Source: Paludibacteraceae bacterium (lineage in GTDB: Bacteria > Bacteroidota > Bacteroidia > Bacteroidales > Paludibacteraceae). From it: 64,000 bases of DNA. This document shows positions 25,402 through 34,574 of this stretch, in pieces. The stretch spans positions 1-64,000 of the forward strand of contig JAFXPK010000042.1 in NCBI GenBank assembly GCA_017527905.1. The letters run 5' to 3'. The notes beneath the pieces are model-generated. The model was not told the DNA's origin. It ran no database searches and saw only the letters and a program-made list of their open reading frames with translations. How positions within the stretch are numbered: position 1 is the first letter of the stretch; each line of letters starts with the position of its first letter. The translations under genes and the position numbers were made by a program.

Positions 25402-26460
25402 ATGACTATGTATGATTTCGTCTCCTTCGGAGGCTTTTTGCTGATCATCTCTTTCCTTCTCGCCTTGGATCTTGGCGTGTTCCATAAGGATGATCATGTT
25501 GTGTCATTTAAGGAGTCCATGACGTGGACCTGCATATGGGTGGCGGTTGCCATGCTCTTCGGCGGACTCATCTATTTCTTCGGAGAATACATCCATGGCG
25601 TGGACTCGCTCGAAAGGCTCACAGACCTCAACGCACTGCACGGACATGGGTTGAAGATAGACCCTCAGCAGGGCTTGGACGCGAACCTGCACCTCTACCG
25701 GAAGGCCCTCACGCTGGAATACTTCTCCGGCTATGTGATCGAGGAAATGCTCTCCGTGGACAATATCTTCGTGATGATCATGATCTTCATGAGCTTCGGC
25801 GTCGAGAAAAAATACTACCACAGGGTATTGTTCTGGGGAATCATCGGAGCCATCGTCCTTCGTTTCTCCTTCATATTCCTCTGCTCCGCCCTTATCCAAC
25901 GCTTCACATGGGTGCTCGCCGTCTTTGGCGGCCTGCTCATCTTCTCCGGTCTGAAAATGCTTGTGGGGAAAGAGGAAGAGGAGAAGATTGACACGGAGAA
26001 CCACCCTATCGTCAAGTTCGCCGCCAGACATTTCAGGCTGGACAAAACATACAAAGGGCATGACTTTTTCGTGCGCAATGAGGGGAAACTCTTCATCACG
26101 ACCCTTTTCCTCGTGCTCTTGGTCATCGAGTTCTCCGACATCCTCTTCGCGGTGGACTCCATCCCCGCAATCTTCTCCGTCACGAGGGATCCGTACATCG
26201 TCTTCTTCTCGAACATCTTCGCCATCATGGGACTACGTTCCCTCTTCTTCATGCTCAGCAACGTGATGAACATGTTCTGCAGGCTGAAGACCGGTTTGGG
26301 CGTGCTGCTGTCGTTCATCGGAGTCAAGATGTTGCTCAACACATTCTTTGAAATAGAGATTGGTCCAGGCGTATCCCTGTTGGTCATTCTAGGCATATTA
26401 GCGCTCAGTATTGTCGCTTCCCTGCTCTTCCCTATCAAGAAGAAGGAAGAGGAAGCGTAG
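25402..26460 (+). CDS. TerC/Alx family membrane protein
   Basis: A 352-residue protein with about nine transmembrane helices. TerC signatures are clear: LDLGVFHK-D, EYFSGYVIEEMLSVDNIFVMIMIF with the conserved acidic residues, RVLFWGIIGAIVLR, and the second acidic block EFSDILFAVDSIPAIFSVTRDPYIVFFSNIFAIMGLRSLFF (quoted in part). Alx/TerC family members export or handle Mn(II), sometimes loading exported metalloenzymes; tellurite resistance is the historic name only. Here the gene follows an HTCS after 6 bases, so it lacks its own promoter and no yybP-ykoY riboswitch can fit upstream. The transcript is closed by the hairpin at 26487-26525. Substrate inferred, not shown. Confidence 0.88.
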   Translation: MTMYDFVSFGGFLLIISFLLALDLGVFHKDDHVVSFKESMTWTCIWVAVAMLFGGLIYFFGEYIHGVDSLERLTDLNALHGHGLKIDPQQGLDANLHLYRKALTLEYFSGYVIEEMLSVDNIFVMIMIFMSFGVEKKYYHRVLFWGIIGAIVLRFSFIFLCSALIQRFTWVLAVFGGLLIFSGLKMLVGKEEEEKIDTENHPIVKFAARHFRLDKTYKGHDFFVRNEGKLFITTLFLVLLVIEFSDILFAVDSIPAIFSVTRDPYIVFFSNIFAIMGLRSLFFMLSNVMNMFCRLKTGLGVLLSFIGVKMLLNTFFEIEIGPGVSLLVILGILALSIVASLLFPIKKKEEEA

Positions 26461-26486
26461 ATTCTTTCTCTAAGACCATAAAAAGG

Positions 26487-26525
26487 GGAAGCCCTATTGC
26501 CGAATCATCGAGCAATAGGGCTTCC
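26487..26525. terminator. Terminator between convergent terC and guanylyltransferase genes
   Basis: A 14-bp perfect stem (GGAAGCCCTATTGC and its complement) with an 11-base loop lies between two convergent genes. Short T-rich or A-rich runs flank it on both sides. Confidence 0.8.
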
Positions 26526-26549
26526 GCTATTTTGTGAGGGAGTCCGCTA

Positions 26550-27632
26550 TTATATGAACTCCTCGCCGATCTTCACCTTCGTGTCGTTCACGAACTGTCT
26601 GATGTGCTGCTCCTCGTCCTTCTTGCAAATCAGAAGCGCCTTGTCGGCCTCCGCAACGATATAGCCGTCCAGGCCTTGGATCACAGCCAACTTGCCTTCA
26701 GGAAGCGCCACCACGTTGTTTTTGCTGTCGTAGAAGAGCGTCTTGCACTTCAGGGTAACGTTCTTGTCCGCATCCTTGCTGGAATGCTCGTACACAGACC
26801 CCCACGTACCAAGGTCAGACCAACCGAAGTTGGCCGCCAAGACATGCACGTTCTTCGCTTTCTCGAGGATCGCGTAGTCGATGGAGATATTTGTACAGGA
26901 TTGATAAATACTATCGATGAAAGGCTGTTCCTTATCCGTGCCATAGAATGAGGCACCCCCTTCGAACTTACGGTTCATTTCGTTCAGGTAGAGGTCGAAC
27001 GCCTCGATGATCGTGTTCACGTTCCAGAGGAACATACCCGAGTTCCAGAAGAAATCACCGCTCTCCAAGAAGATCTTGGCCAACTCGATGTTAGGTTTCT
27101 CGGTGAATGTTTTCACCTTCAAAATATTACGGTCCGACGTGAGGTCAGCCACCTGTATATAGCCATAACCAGTTTCAGGCCTGCTTGGCTTGATACCCAG
27201 CGTCAAGATGTCATTATGGTCTTTGGTATATTCCAATCCGTTCAAAATCGTCTGGACGAACTCATCCTCCTTCAGAATCAGATGATCGGAAGGGGATACG
27301 ACAATATTTGCGTTAGGGTTCTCCGCCTTGATACGATGCATCGCATAGGCGATACAAGGTGCGGTATTTCTTCGGGCAGGTTCCAACAAGACTTGGTTCG
27401 CCTTCAGGTCAGGCAATTGTTCCAAGACAAGGTCTTTATATTGGCTACTAGACGCAATCAGAATATGCTCTTTCGGGACCACCTTCAAGAAACGGTCGTA
27501 TGTCATTTGGAGCAGAGAACGTCCCGTACCAAAGAAATCCAGGAATTGTTTAGGTCTATTGTTGGTGCTGAACGGCCAAAAACGGCTGCCGACACCCCCC
27601 GCCATTATTACACAATAATTGTTACTCATCAT
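26550..27632 (-). CDS. Mannose-1-phosphate guanylyltransferase
   Basis: A 360-residue nucleotidyltransferase making GDP-mannose from mannose-1-phosphate and GTP. The pyrophosphorylase signature VIMAGGVGSRFWPFS and the RPKQFLDFFG lysine block are at the N-terminus; then VSPSDHLI (metal site), ETGYGYIQ, FTEKP and FFWNSGMFLWN, all typical of the ManC/Mpg group. The bifunctional C-terminal phosphomannose isomerase domain of AlgA-type proteins is absent. The frame is open from 27671 but the tandem ATGs at 27632 and 27629 fit the family start. A complete Bacteroidota promoter lies upstream. Cytoplasmic; feeds surface polysaccharide, O-antigen or glycoprotein glycan synthesis. Confidence 0.92.
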   Translation of the reverse strand: MMSNNYCVIMAGGVGSRFWPFSTNNRPKQFLDFFGTGRSLLQMTYDRFLKVVPKEHILIASSSQYKDLVLEQLPDLKANQVLLEPARRNTAPCIAYAMHRIKAENPNANIVVSPSDHLILKEDEFVQTILNGLEYTKDHNDILTLGIKPSRPETGYGYIQVADLTSDRNILKVKTFTEKPNIELAKIFLESGDFFWNSGMFLWNVNTIIEAFDLYLNEMNRKFEGGASFYGTDKEQPFIDSIYQSCTNISIDYAILEKAKNVHVLAANFGWSDLGTWGSVYEHSSKDADKNVTLKCKTLFYDSKNNVVALPEGKLAVIQGLDGYIVAEADKALLICKKDEEQHIRQFVNDTKVKIGEEFI

Positions 27633-27659
27633 ATAGTTCTTTAAATTGTAGTCAGCGCG

Positions 27660-27689
27660 CAAAATTAGCATTTTTCTTTAATAACTCAA
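27660..27689 (-). promoter_or_regulatory. Promoter of the guanylyltransferase gene
   Basis: On the minus strand TTG (27689-27687), 19 bases, then TAATTTTG (27667-27660): both parts of the Bacteroidota sigma-AB consensus at the expected spacing. The start codon at 27632 lies 27 bases further. Confidence 0.75.
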
Positions 27690-27901
27690 GTTTTGTATGT
27701 GAAATAAAATTGAATGATGGCGTGCGGAAATTTTTATTTATCAACGAAATAGCGGTGAAAAGCCAATAAACAAAGCACTTCCCCTCCCCTATATTTTTTC
27801 AATGCGCCACAAAAGCATCCCTGGGAACATTTTTTTAGACTGATTCACAACGAATTAAAACATATTATCCTCAAAAAGCGAAAAAAACAAGGCAAACATG
27901 C

Positions 27902-27931
27902 TTGATATTCGAGAAAAAACAAATATCTTTG
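27902..27931 (+). promoter_or_regulatory. Promoter of tRNA-Leu
   Basis: TTG (27902-27904), 19 bases, then TATCTTTG (27924-27931), an exact -7 match with consensus spacing, 32 bases before the tRNA. The bases after the box (GCACCGC) repeat those after the box of rpmE2 at 46155. Confidence 0.75.
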
Positions 27932-27963
27932 CACCGCAATTGAGAACGATAGTTCGACAATTT

Positions 27964-28047
27964 GCCCAGGTGGCGGAATCGGTAGACGCGCTGGTCTCAA
28001 ACACCAGTGGATTCACTTCCATCCCGGTTCGACCCCGGGCCTGGGTA
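27964..28047 (+). tRNA. tRNA-Leu (CAA)
   Basis: An 84-nt class II tRNA with a long variable arm. Acceptor GCCCAGG pairs with CCTGGGT (a G-U pair at the end), D-loop AATCGGTAGAC, anticodon stem CTGGT/ACCAG around the loop CTCAAAC (anticodon CAA), T-arm CGGTTCGACC, discriminator A. CCA is not encoded. It has its own promoter and terminator, so it is a single-gene unit. Confidence 0.93.
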
Positions 28048-28049
28048 CA

Positions 28050-28080
28050 AACCTTCGAAGGAAACTTCGGAGGTTTTTTT
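28050..28080 (+). terminator. Terminator of tRNA-Leu
   Basis: An 11-bp stem (AACCTTCGAAG / CTTCGGAGGTT, one G-T pair) with a GAAA tetraloop, followed by seven Ts, begins three bases after the tRNA. Confidence 0.92.
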
Positions 28081-28129
28081 ATTATATACCCTCCAGCACT
28101 TGCAAACGCGAAATCCCCCGAAAAAAAAC

Positions 28130-28268
28130 AAAAAAGAATGGGCGAACCCGAATGGATCCGCCCAATTTCGCAAAGCTTACACAATACACGTAGCTGCTTT
28201 TTTCAAAATCTCAGTTCAGAAATAAACCATTATTACACTTTATCAATAATTGTCTTTTCTTTCATTGA
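28130..28268 (-). ncRNA. Candidate small RNA unit
   Basis: Inferred transcript of about 140 nt between a minus-strand promoter (TTTG at 28303-28300, 18 bases, TAACTTTG at 28281-28274) and a terminator hairpin (28164-28139). The only reading frame after the promoter is 12 codons long (MSMKEKTIIDKV), starting at the edge of the expected transcript. It does not resemble 6S RNA, tmRNA, RNase P RNA or SRP RNA. Alternatively the hairpin is simply the distant terminator of the hybrid regulator gene and the promoter match is chance in AT-rich DNA. Confidence 0.35.
28139..28164 (-). terminator. Terminator (minus strand) of the orphan unit or of HTCS 2
   Basis: On the minus strand an 11-bp stem with G-T pairs (TGGGCGGATCC / GGGTTCGCCCA) and an ATTC loop is followed by TTCTTTTTTG and further Ts. 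It is 210 bases after the regulator stop codon. Confidence 0.75.
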
Positions 28269-28273
28269 CATCA

Positions 28274-28303
28274 CAAAGTTAATGTAATTTCAAAAATTTC
28301 AAA
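28274..28303 (-). promoter_or_regulatory. Orphan promoter-like element
   Basis: TTTG (28303-28300) and TAACTTTG (28281-28274) separated by 18 bases on the minus strand, with no protein gene downstream before the terminator at 28139. Confidence 0.45.
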
Positions 28304-28373
28304 TAATAAAAACGCTAAAAAATTTTAAAACATATGCATTCCCTTTTCCAAGGGAGGAGGAACACCCCGGAAT

Positions 28374-31300
28374 TCACTCCTCCTGCGAAGGCGGATAGCC
28401 AAAGAAAAGCCTATATTTCCTGCTGAAATAGAGTGGGTCATTGAATCCCACAGAATATGCCACATCCGAAACGCTTTGCCCCGTCTTCAACATCTCCTGG
28501 GCACGATGCAAACGATACTCCGTGATGATCTCCAAAGGCGTCTTGTCCGTGATGGACTTCAACTTTCGGGACAACGTGGACTTGCTCATCGCCAACGAAT
28601 CCACCACATCATCGACCGAGAAGGCGGAATCCTGGTAACGACGTTCCACAACCTCCAAGAACTGCTTGAGCAAAGAATTGGTCTCCTCGTCAATTCGGTT
28701 CACCTCCAAGTTGTGGGAAAGAACAACCTGTTGCTGCTGCCTACGCCACTGCAGAATGTTGGTCAACTTCATCAGCAACTCCCGAGAGGCGAACGGTTTC
28801 GTCACATAATCAATCGCGCCGCTGGACAAGCCCTTCAACCGATCATCCTCCTCGCTGCGCGCCGACAAGAATATCAGAGGGACAACGGACGGCTGCACAC
28901 TCCTCAACCGTTTGTACATCTCTATACCATCCATGATAGGCATCTCAACGTCAGAGATGATAATATCCGGACATTCCTTGCAAGCCAACTCGAATCCTTC
29001 TTCGCCATTATTCGCCTCAATCACTTGGAAATAAGGCAGCAACATATTCTTCAGATTATTGAGGATCAATGGATCATCGTCGACAACCATCACCACGTTA
29101 CCATCCATCAGTTCCGTGTTCACCTCAAATTCTTCCTCCACCTCAGGCTGGGAAATCTCAACCAACTCATCCGACTTAGGCAACAGGATGGTCACCGTAG
29201 TGCCCTTCCCCACTTCACTTTTCATGGAGATCACACCGCCACTCTTACGGATAAAGTCTTTCGACAATTGGAAGCCCAAACCGGTTCCCCGCTCATTGTT
29301 CGTACCCAAGGTAGACTCATGGTCGCCATCCTTCATCAATTCATCCACACGTTCCTGCGTCATGCCCACACCATTGTCCGAAATCGTCAAGCGGACTCGG
29401 TCGTCCAGCTCCTCCGCCACGACATTGATCAAACCACCCTCGGCTGTGAACTTAGCGGAGTTGGTCAACAAATTACGGATGGCCGTACCCACCATGCGAG
29501 GATCCACATAGACTTTGTGGGAGAGATCGCAACTGCAGGTAACGGTAATCTTCTTCTCCGACATCACACCCTTCAGCAAATCCGTCACCTCCTTCAATAT
29601 TTGGCGAAGGCTCACACTCTGCAGATTGCAAGCGACATCCGTCTGTTTTCCTCTCGCCCACTCCAACAGCTTAACCATCACCGATTGAAGGTTGAAGGCG
29701 GACAAATAGGTGTCGTTCAATATTTTCCACGTATTAGGGGAGGTCTCCTTCTTCTTCAGGATACCATCTAACGCTCCCACAATGGCAAACATCGGGTTCT
29801 TCAAATCATGCGCGACGACAGAGATCAAGCGATCCTTCTCCCTCAGCACATCCAACAAGTCCTGGTTCCTCCGCTCAATGATTTCCTGCTTCTGTTCCAA
29901 CAACTTATTGCTCTCATCCAACTCCTTCGTACGTTCCGCCACCTTCTTCGCCAAGAGCTCCCTTTGCCTGACGATCGTTCTAAACCGCAAATAGAAGAAG
30001 GCCACCACGGCGGCCACAAGCAAGAGGAACACCGTAAGCGTAAACCACCACGTTTTCCACCATGGCGGCAACACCTTTATCTTCAACGCTATAGACTTAG
30101 ACTCACCTACCCCATCACGGCGATGAGCCTTCACTTCCAACACATAATCACCAATAGGCAAGTGGGAGATCTTCACCTCACGTTTCTCACCCAGATCCAC
30201 CCAACGGCGGTCCAACCCGTTGATGCGATAGGAAGCGTCCACATTATTAAGTCCGGAGAAATCCAAGACATCAAAAGCGACCTCTATGTTGGTCTCGTCG
30301 TAATTAAGGATCAGTTCCTTTGTCAAGGATAGCGGGTAAGGCAACAACTCACTATTCGGAGCGATCCTCTCGCCAAACACATACAAGTCGGAGAAGGAGA
30401 GGTAATCCACACTCAGCGTCTCATGGATCAACATCGGGTCAAAGACAAGGAATCCCTCCGAACTGCCGAAATAGAATCGTCCCTTCGAATCCTGGAAGGC
30501 GGCGCGGGCCGTGAAATAGTTCCGATTCCTGCATCGTTCGTCCAACAAGACCAAACGATAGGAACCCTCATTGTAATCAAAATGGAGGATGCCATTGGAT
30601 CCGCTCGTCCACAGCTGACCATCCCTTCCCATCACGATCGACGAGTAATGACCGTCCGGCAAGAAATCCAACCACTTATAAGAAGAGCCGTCCGCCTCGA
30701 AGCGCAGAACTCCTCGGTTACTGACGACAAAAAGATTACCTTGCTCGTCACATGCGCCCTGATACATCTGCAACGGATTGTGTGACTGGTTCGCATCCAC
30801 ATCCGGGAAGGCCGCCCTGTAAGGTCCGCCCTGCTCGCTATGCCACACGGAGCGCGAAGTGATCACCCACCTCGTTCCCTGCTCGGTCTCCATGACATGC
30901 TCCACCCAACGATCTTCCGACAGCATCATAGGATCATTGTTGAAACGTTGATGGGTCCATCTAGAGGAATCCTTCGGCAGGAGATAAACGCCATCGCCCG
31001 CCAAACCTACGCCCACATCACCATTCTTATAACAGCACAGAACCTTGCTCGTACTATAAGGAAAGCCTATTCCATCGAACGGATATTGTTTGATTTTCCC
31101 TGTCTCAGTGTCATAGGTGCAAGGGACACCGCCCCAAGAGGCGAGCCAAATCTTCCCGTCAACCGCACGCTGAGCGGAGAGAACATTGTTAGAGGAGAGC
31201 CCATCGTCCGTCTGGATATGTTTCAACAGTTTCAGGTCAGGAGACATAAGATAGGCGCCATGTCCATCCGCACAAACGACGATATTCCCCCTATCATCCT

Positions 31301-32369
31301 CCGCGAAGGAAGTACCATCGACCAAAGGGAACCCTATGTCTGAAGAGTGCAACGACCCGGATCCCTTAATCGGTCCATAACGCCAAAGGCCGGCATTCTG
31401 GGTGCCAATCCAGATATCACCATCCCTATCCTCGAAAAGGGTATGCACTTTCTTCAGTTCATCAGCCTTGATGTTAATCGGTTCCAGTTTTTCGAAGTGC
31501 CATTTTTCTCCCACGCATTCGCCTTTCCACAAACCGCTTCCGCTAGTTCCCAGCCAGACACGTCCCCTGGAATCCTTCAGCAAAGAGGTGATGCATTTGA
31601 AAGGGGTATCGAGGATCTCCACACGGTCAATCCTTCCATCCTCATACATATGGACAACGCCTAAAGAGCCGATGGAAGAGGCGAACAACACCCTCTGTTT
31701 ATCCAGGCGCACCATGGACGATACCATTTCGTTGATTCTCCCCAAGAAATCGGGGCCGCACAATTTGCGGTCCTTATCCCAGATATGGATGCCAGGGAAA
31801 CGTCCGATCCAGATACGTCCCCACTCATCGTCTATCAAGCTACAGGTGAAGACCGTCTTCGTAGCCTCGAACAGCAAAGAATCTTTGTCGAACACGCCAA
31901 GGCTGTCGTTGTAGACATAAAGGCCCTCGTTCGTGGAGAGGATGGTGCGATCATGGCTCACGGGGTAGATACCCGTAACGCACTTATAGTAAGTCGAGTC
32001 GAAATCCTTCGGGGCAAGGTTCTTGAACGAATCCGTCTGCTCGTCATAAGACAAGGCCAATCCGTTATTTCCACCGAAGCATACCCTTCCATCTGGCAGC
32101 ATGGCGGCTCTGTTGATATCATTGCGGAACAAGGAAGGGTAATCCTCAAAGAAATAGTTTTTGAAATGGACGCCGTCAAATTTATTCAATCCATACTCCG
32201 TCGCGACCCAAAGGAACCCGTTCTTATCTTGCGTGATGGCATGCACATAGTTACAACTCAGCCCATCCTTCACCGTATAATGGCGGAATGCGGCCCATTC
32301 CATTGCCCTGATAGGATGAAAGAGCGAGAAAGAAAAGACTAAAACTATGACTACCCTTAAAAAAACCAT
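28374..32369 (-). CDS. Hybrid two-component system regulator (HTCS) 2
   Basis: A 1331-residue protein with the same architecture as the regulator at 21196. Signal peptide (VFLRVVIVLVFSFSLF), Reg_prop beta-propeller sensor to about residue 690 (first blade: SCNYVHAITQDKNGFLWVAT), Y_Y_Y domain about 705-775, transmembrane helix about 780-803, a coiled coil, histidine kinase with VVAHDLKNPM (His854), ATPase boxes (NLLTNSAKFT, SDNGVGM, GTGLGFQL), receiver with Asp1140 in ISDVEMPIMDG, and AraC HTH at the end. The H-box reads HDLKNP rather than HELRTP, a different kinase subtype from regulator 1. A GTG at 32375 is open but the ATG at 32369 is preferred. No SusC/SusD gene is adjacent, so the target regulon is not local. 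Confidence 0.92.
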   Translation of the reverse strand: MVFLRVVIVLVFSFSLFHPIRAMEWAAFRHYTVKDGLSCNYVHAITQDKNGFLWVATEYGLNKFDGVHFKNYFFEDYPSLFRNDINRAAMLPDGRVCFGGNNGLALSYDEQTDSFKNLAPKDFDSTYYKCVTGIYPVSHDRTILSTNEGLYVYNDSLGVFDKDSLLFEATKTVFTCSLIDDEWGRIWIGRFPGIHIWDKDRKLCGPDFLGRINEMVSSMVRLDKQRVLFASSIGSLGVVHMYEDGRIDRVEILDTPFKCITSLLKDSRGRVWLGTSGSGLWKGECVGEKWHFEKLEPINIKADELKKVHTLFEDRDGDIWIGTQNAGLWRYGPIKGSGSLHSSDIGFPLVDGTSFAEDDRGNIVVCADGHGAYLMSPDLKLLKHIQTDDGLSSNNVLSAQRAVDGKIWLASWGGVPCTYDTETGKIKQYPFDGIGFPYSTSKVLCCYKNGDVGVGLAGDGVYLLPKDSSRWTHQRFNNDPMMLSEDRWVEHVMETEQGTRWVITSRSVWHSEQGGPYRAAFPDVDANQSHNPLQMYQGACDEQGNLFVVSNRGVLRFEADGSSYKWLDFLPDGHYSSIVMGRDGQLWTSGSNGILHFDYNEGSYRLVLLDERCRNRNYFTARAAFQDSKGRFYFGSSEGFLVFDPMLIHETLSVDYLSFSDLYVFGERIAPNSELLPYPLSLTKELILNYDETNIEVAFDVLDFSGLNNVDASYRINGLDRRWVDLGEKREVKISHLPIGDYVLEVKAHRRDGVGESKSIALKIKVLPPWWKTWWFTLTVFLLLVAAVVAFFYLRFRTIVRQRELLAKKVAERTKELDESNKLLEQKQEIIERRNQDLLDVLREKDRLISVVAHDLKNPMFAIVGALDGILKKKETSPNTWKILNDTYLSAFNLQSVMVKLLEWARGKQTDVACNLQSVSLRQILKEVTDLLKGVMSEKKITVTCSCDLSHKVYVDPRMVGTAIRNLLTNSAKFTAEGGLINVVAEELDDRVRLTISDNGVGMTQERVDELMKDGDHESTLGTNNERGTGLGFQLSKDFIRKSGGVISMKSEVGKGTTVTILLPKSDELVEISQPEVEEEFEVNTELMDGNVVMVVDDDPLILNNLKNMLLPYFQVIEANNGEEGFELACKECPDIIISDVEMPIMDGIEMYKRLRSVQPSVVPLIFLSARSEEDDRLKGLSSGAIDYVTKPFASRELLMKLTNILQWRRQQQQVVLSHNLEVNRIDEETNSLLKQFLEVVERRYQDSAFSVDDVVDSLAMSKSTLSRKLKSITDKTPLEIITEYRLHRAQEMLKTGQSVSDVAYSVGFNDPLYFSRKYRLFFGYPPSQEE

Positions 32370-32511
32370 GTACACGTCCTAAACATGGCACAAATATAGG
32401 AAAAACAGACGAGATACACATCGTCATATGACGAAAAAAGAGCAAGGAATAAACTTAAATAATTTTAAAAATTTAATGCGCACACACAACCCTATATCAA
32501 GAAAAAAGACG

Positions 32512-32519
32512 TAACTTCG
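32512..32519 (+). promoter_or_regulatory. -7-like box of glyA
   Basis: TAACTTCG, one base from the TAnnTTTG consensus, 36 bases before the glyA start. The same variant box, again followed by CG, precedes transketolase at 62022-62029. Confidence 0.4.
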
Positions 32520-32555
32520 CGACGTGAATTTTTCATTAACTATAATAATTCCTTT

Positions 32556-33836
32556 ATGGTAAGAGACACAGCAATATTCGACATCATCGAAAAGGAGCAC
32601 CAACGCCAACTGAAAGGCATAGAGTTGATTGCCTCCGAAAACTTCGTGAGTGACCAGGTTATGCAAGCCATGGGTTCATGGTTGACTAACAAGTATGCAG
32701 AGGGACTTCCGGGACACCGTTACTACGGCGGTTGCGAAGTTGTTGACTTGGCCGAGCAATTATGTATAGACCGCTTGAAACAAATCTTCGGCGCAGAATG
32801 GGCGAACGTACAACCTCACTCTGGCGCACAGGCAAACGCTGCAGTCTTCTTGGCTTGCTTGAACGCAGGCGACAAATTCCTCGGACTGAACCTTTCCCAC
32901 GGTGGACACCTTTCTCATGGATCCCCGGTTAACTTCTCAGGTCTGATGTTCCATGCCTTGGAATACAACGTGAAGGAAGATACTGGTCGTGTAGACTATG
33001 ACCAATTGGAACAAGTAGCCCGCGCAGAGAAGCCAAAATTGATCATCGCCGGCGCATCCGCATACTCCCGTGAATGGGACTACGCACGCATCCGCAAGGT
33101 GGCTGACGAGATCGGTGCCATCTTCATGGTGGACATGGCTCACCCTGCAGGTTTGATCGCCGCAGGATTGCTCAACAACCCTGTAAAATACGCCCACATC
33201 GTAACGACAACTACCCACAAGACTCTCCGTGGCCCTCGTGGTGGTGTGATCATGATGGGCAAGGACTTCGACAACCCATGGGGCAAGAAGACTCCTAAGG
33301 GAGAAATCAAGAAGATGTCCGCACTCCTCGACTCCGCTGTGTTCCCAGGAATCCAAGGCGGTCCGTTGGAGCATGTCATCGCCGCTAAGGCCGTTGCCTT
33401 CGGTGAGGCTCTTCAACCTGAATACAAGGTATACCAATCTCAAGTGAAGAAGAACGCAGCTGTGATGGCTCAGGCCTTCATGGACAAAGGATACAAGATC
33501 ATCTCCGGCGGTACGGATAACCACTCTATGTTGGTTGACCTCCGCACGAAATTCCCTGACCTGACCGGTAAGGTGGCTGAGAAAGCGTTGGTTGCCGCAG
33601 ACATCACCACAAACAAGAACATGGTGCCTTTCGACAGCCGTTCTCCATTCCAGACTTCAGGTCTGCGCTTCGGTACTCCTGCCATCACAACTCGTGGTGC
33701 GAAAGAGGATTTGATGGGTGAGATCGTTGAAATGATCGACACCGTCCTCTGCGACCCTGAGAACGACAAGGTCATCACTTCAGTACGCGAGAAGGTTAAC
33801 GCTACCATGAAGAACTATCCTTTGTTCGCTTGGTAA
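32556..33836 (+). CDS. glyA: Serine hydroxymethyltransferase
   Basis: A 426-residue PLP enzyme interconverting serine plus tetrahydrofolate with glycine plus 5,10-methylene-tetrahydrofolate, the main cytoplasmic one-carbon source. Family blocks: [59 protein letters not shown] and the PLP lysine Lys222 in [14 protein letters not shown]. Full length and intact. Its codons are less GC-biased and look highly expressed. It is monocistronic, with a -7-like box at 32512 and a strong terminator at 33868-33895. Confidence 0.97.
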   Translation: MVRDTAIFDIIEKEHQRQLKGIELIASENFVSDQVMQAMGSWLTNKYAEGLPGHRYYGGCEVVDLAEQLCIDRLKQIFGAEWANVQPHSGAQANAAVFLACLNAGDKFLGLNLSHGGHLSHGSPVNFSGLMFHALEYNVKEDTGRVDYDQLEQVARAEKPKLIIAGASAYSREWDYARIRKVADEIGAIFMVDMAHPAGLIAAGLLNNPVKYAHIVTTTTHKTLRGPRGGVIMMGKDFDNPWGKKTPKGEIKKMSALLDSAVFPGIQGGPLEHVIAAKAVAFGEALQPEYKVYQSQVKKNAAVMAQAFMDKGYKIISGGTDNHSMLVDLRTKFPDLTGKVAEKALVAADITTNKNMVPFDSRSPFQTSGLRFGTPAITTRGAKEDLMGEIVEMIDTVLCDPENDKVITSVREKVNATMKNYPLFAW

Positions 33837-33867
33837 TCCAATCGTACTAAATAGTGCATTATATTCG

Positions 33868-33895
33868 GGAAGGCTACCTGTCAGGGTAGCCTTCC
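33868..33895 (+). terminator. Terminator of glyA
   Basis: An 11-bp perfect stem GGAAGGCTACC / GGTAGCCTTCC with a six-base loop, followed by ATTTCTTT, 31 bases after the stop. Confidence 0.85.
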
Positions 33896-33928
33896 ATTTC
33901 TTTCCCCAAACCAACAATCCAGAGCGCC

Positions 33929-34564
33929 ATGGTAACCACAATCTTCATCGTAGTCACCGTCATCGTATCGATTCTATCGTTCGGACAAAATGAGTTCTTG
34001 CCACAGAGCCTAAGCCATCCGGAATGGTTCCACCATCTGAAATTCAACGCCTATATGATCGCGCATAAAAAGCAACACTACAGGCTGCTCACCTCCGGAT
34101 TCATCCACGGAAGCTCATGGCATCTGATATTCAATATGTTGACACTCTATTTCTTCGGCTATTTTGTCGAGGATTGCTTCAATACCGTCTTCGGTGCGAA
34201 AGGGGAATTCGTCTATGCGCTGATGTACCTGCTGGCCATCGTGGTATCTTCCATCTCAGACTTGATAAAGTACAAAGACAACCCTGAATTCAATGCGATC
34301 GGAGCGTCTGGTGCCGTATCCGCCGTCATCTTCGCAGCCATCCTCTTCAACCCCAAACTAGGCATCTGCTTCTTCTTCATACCCATACCTATTCCAGGGT
34401 ACATATTCGGTCCGTTGTACCTGATCTATTGCCAATACATGGCCAAGATGAACATCGACAACATCGGACATTCCGCACACTTCTGGGGAGCGGTGTTCGG
34501 ATTCGTCTTCCCTATCCTTCTCTGCCCTTCCCTGATAAATTATTTCTTATCCTACTTTTCATAG
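33929..34564 (+). CDS. Rhomboid-family intramembrane serine protease
   Basis: A 211-residue integral membrane protease. The catalytic dyad is intact: Ser127 in GASGAVSA and His184 in the motif NIGHSAHFWGAVFG (AH-x-x-G pattern). Also present are the RLLTSGFIH and HLIFNMLTLYFFG blocks of helix 2, and about six transmembrane segments. It cleaves transmembrane segments of other proteins within the inner membrane; targets are unknown. It starts 33 bases after the glyA terminator and converges on the helicase gene with a 10-base gap and no obvious terminator between them. Confidence 0.93.
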   Translation: MVTTIFIVVTVIVSILSFGQNEFLPQSLSHPEWFHHLKFNAYMIAHKKQHYRLLTSGFIHGSSWHLIFNMLTLYFFGYFVEDCFNTVFGAKGEFVYALMYLLAIVVSSISDLIKYKDNPEFNAIGASGAVSAVIFAAILFNPKLGICFFFIPIPIPGYIFGPLYLIYCQYMAKMNIDNIGHSAHFWGAVFGFVFPILLCPSLINYFLSYFS

Positions 34565-34574
34565 GGGGGAAGTA

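Larger units (their letters stand above)
28081..28373. other. Intergenic region after tRNA-Leu with an orphan promoter and terminator
   Basis: This AT-rich gap holds no convincing protein-coding gene. On the minus strand it contains a promoter-like pair (28303-28274) followed by a strong terminator (28164-28139). A weak hairpin (28335-28355, CCCTT/AAGGG) lies after the hybrid regulator gene but lacks a direct T-run. Confidence 0.7.

Noticed and set aside
27855..28287. Frames of 109 and 129 codons overlapping tRNA-Leu
   Set aside because: They read through a tRNA and its terminator.
28335..28355. CCCTT/AAGGG hairpin as the terminator of HTCS 2
   Set aside because: The stem is short and not directly followed by a T-run; kept only as a weak possibility.
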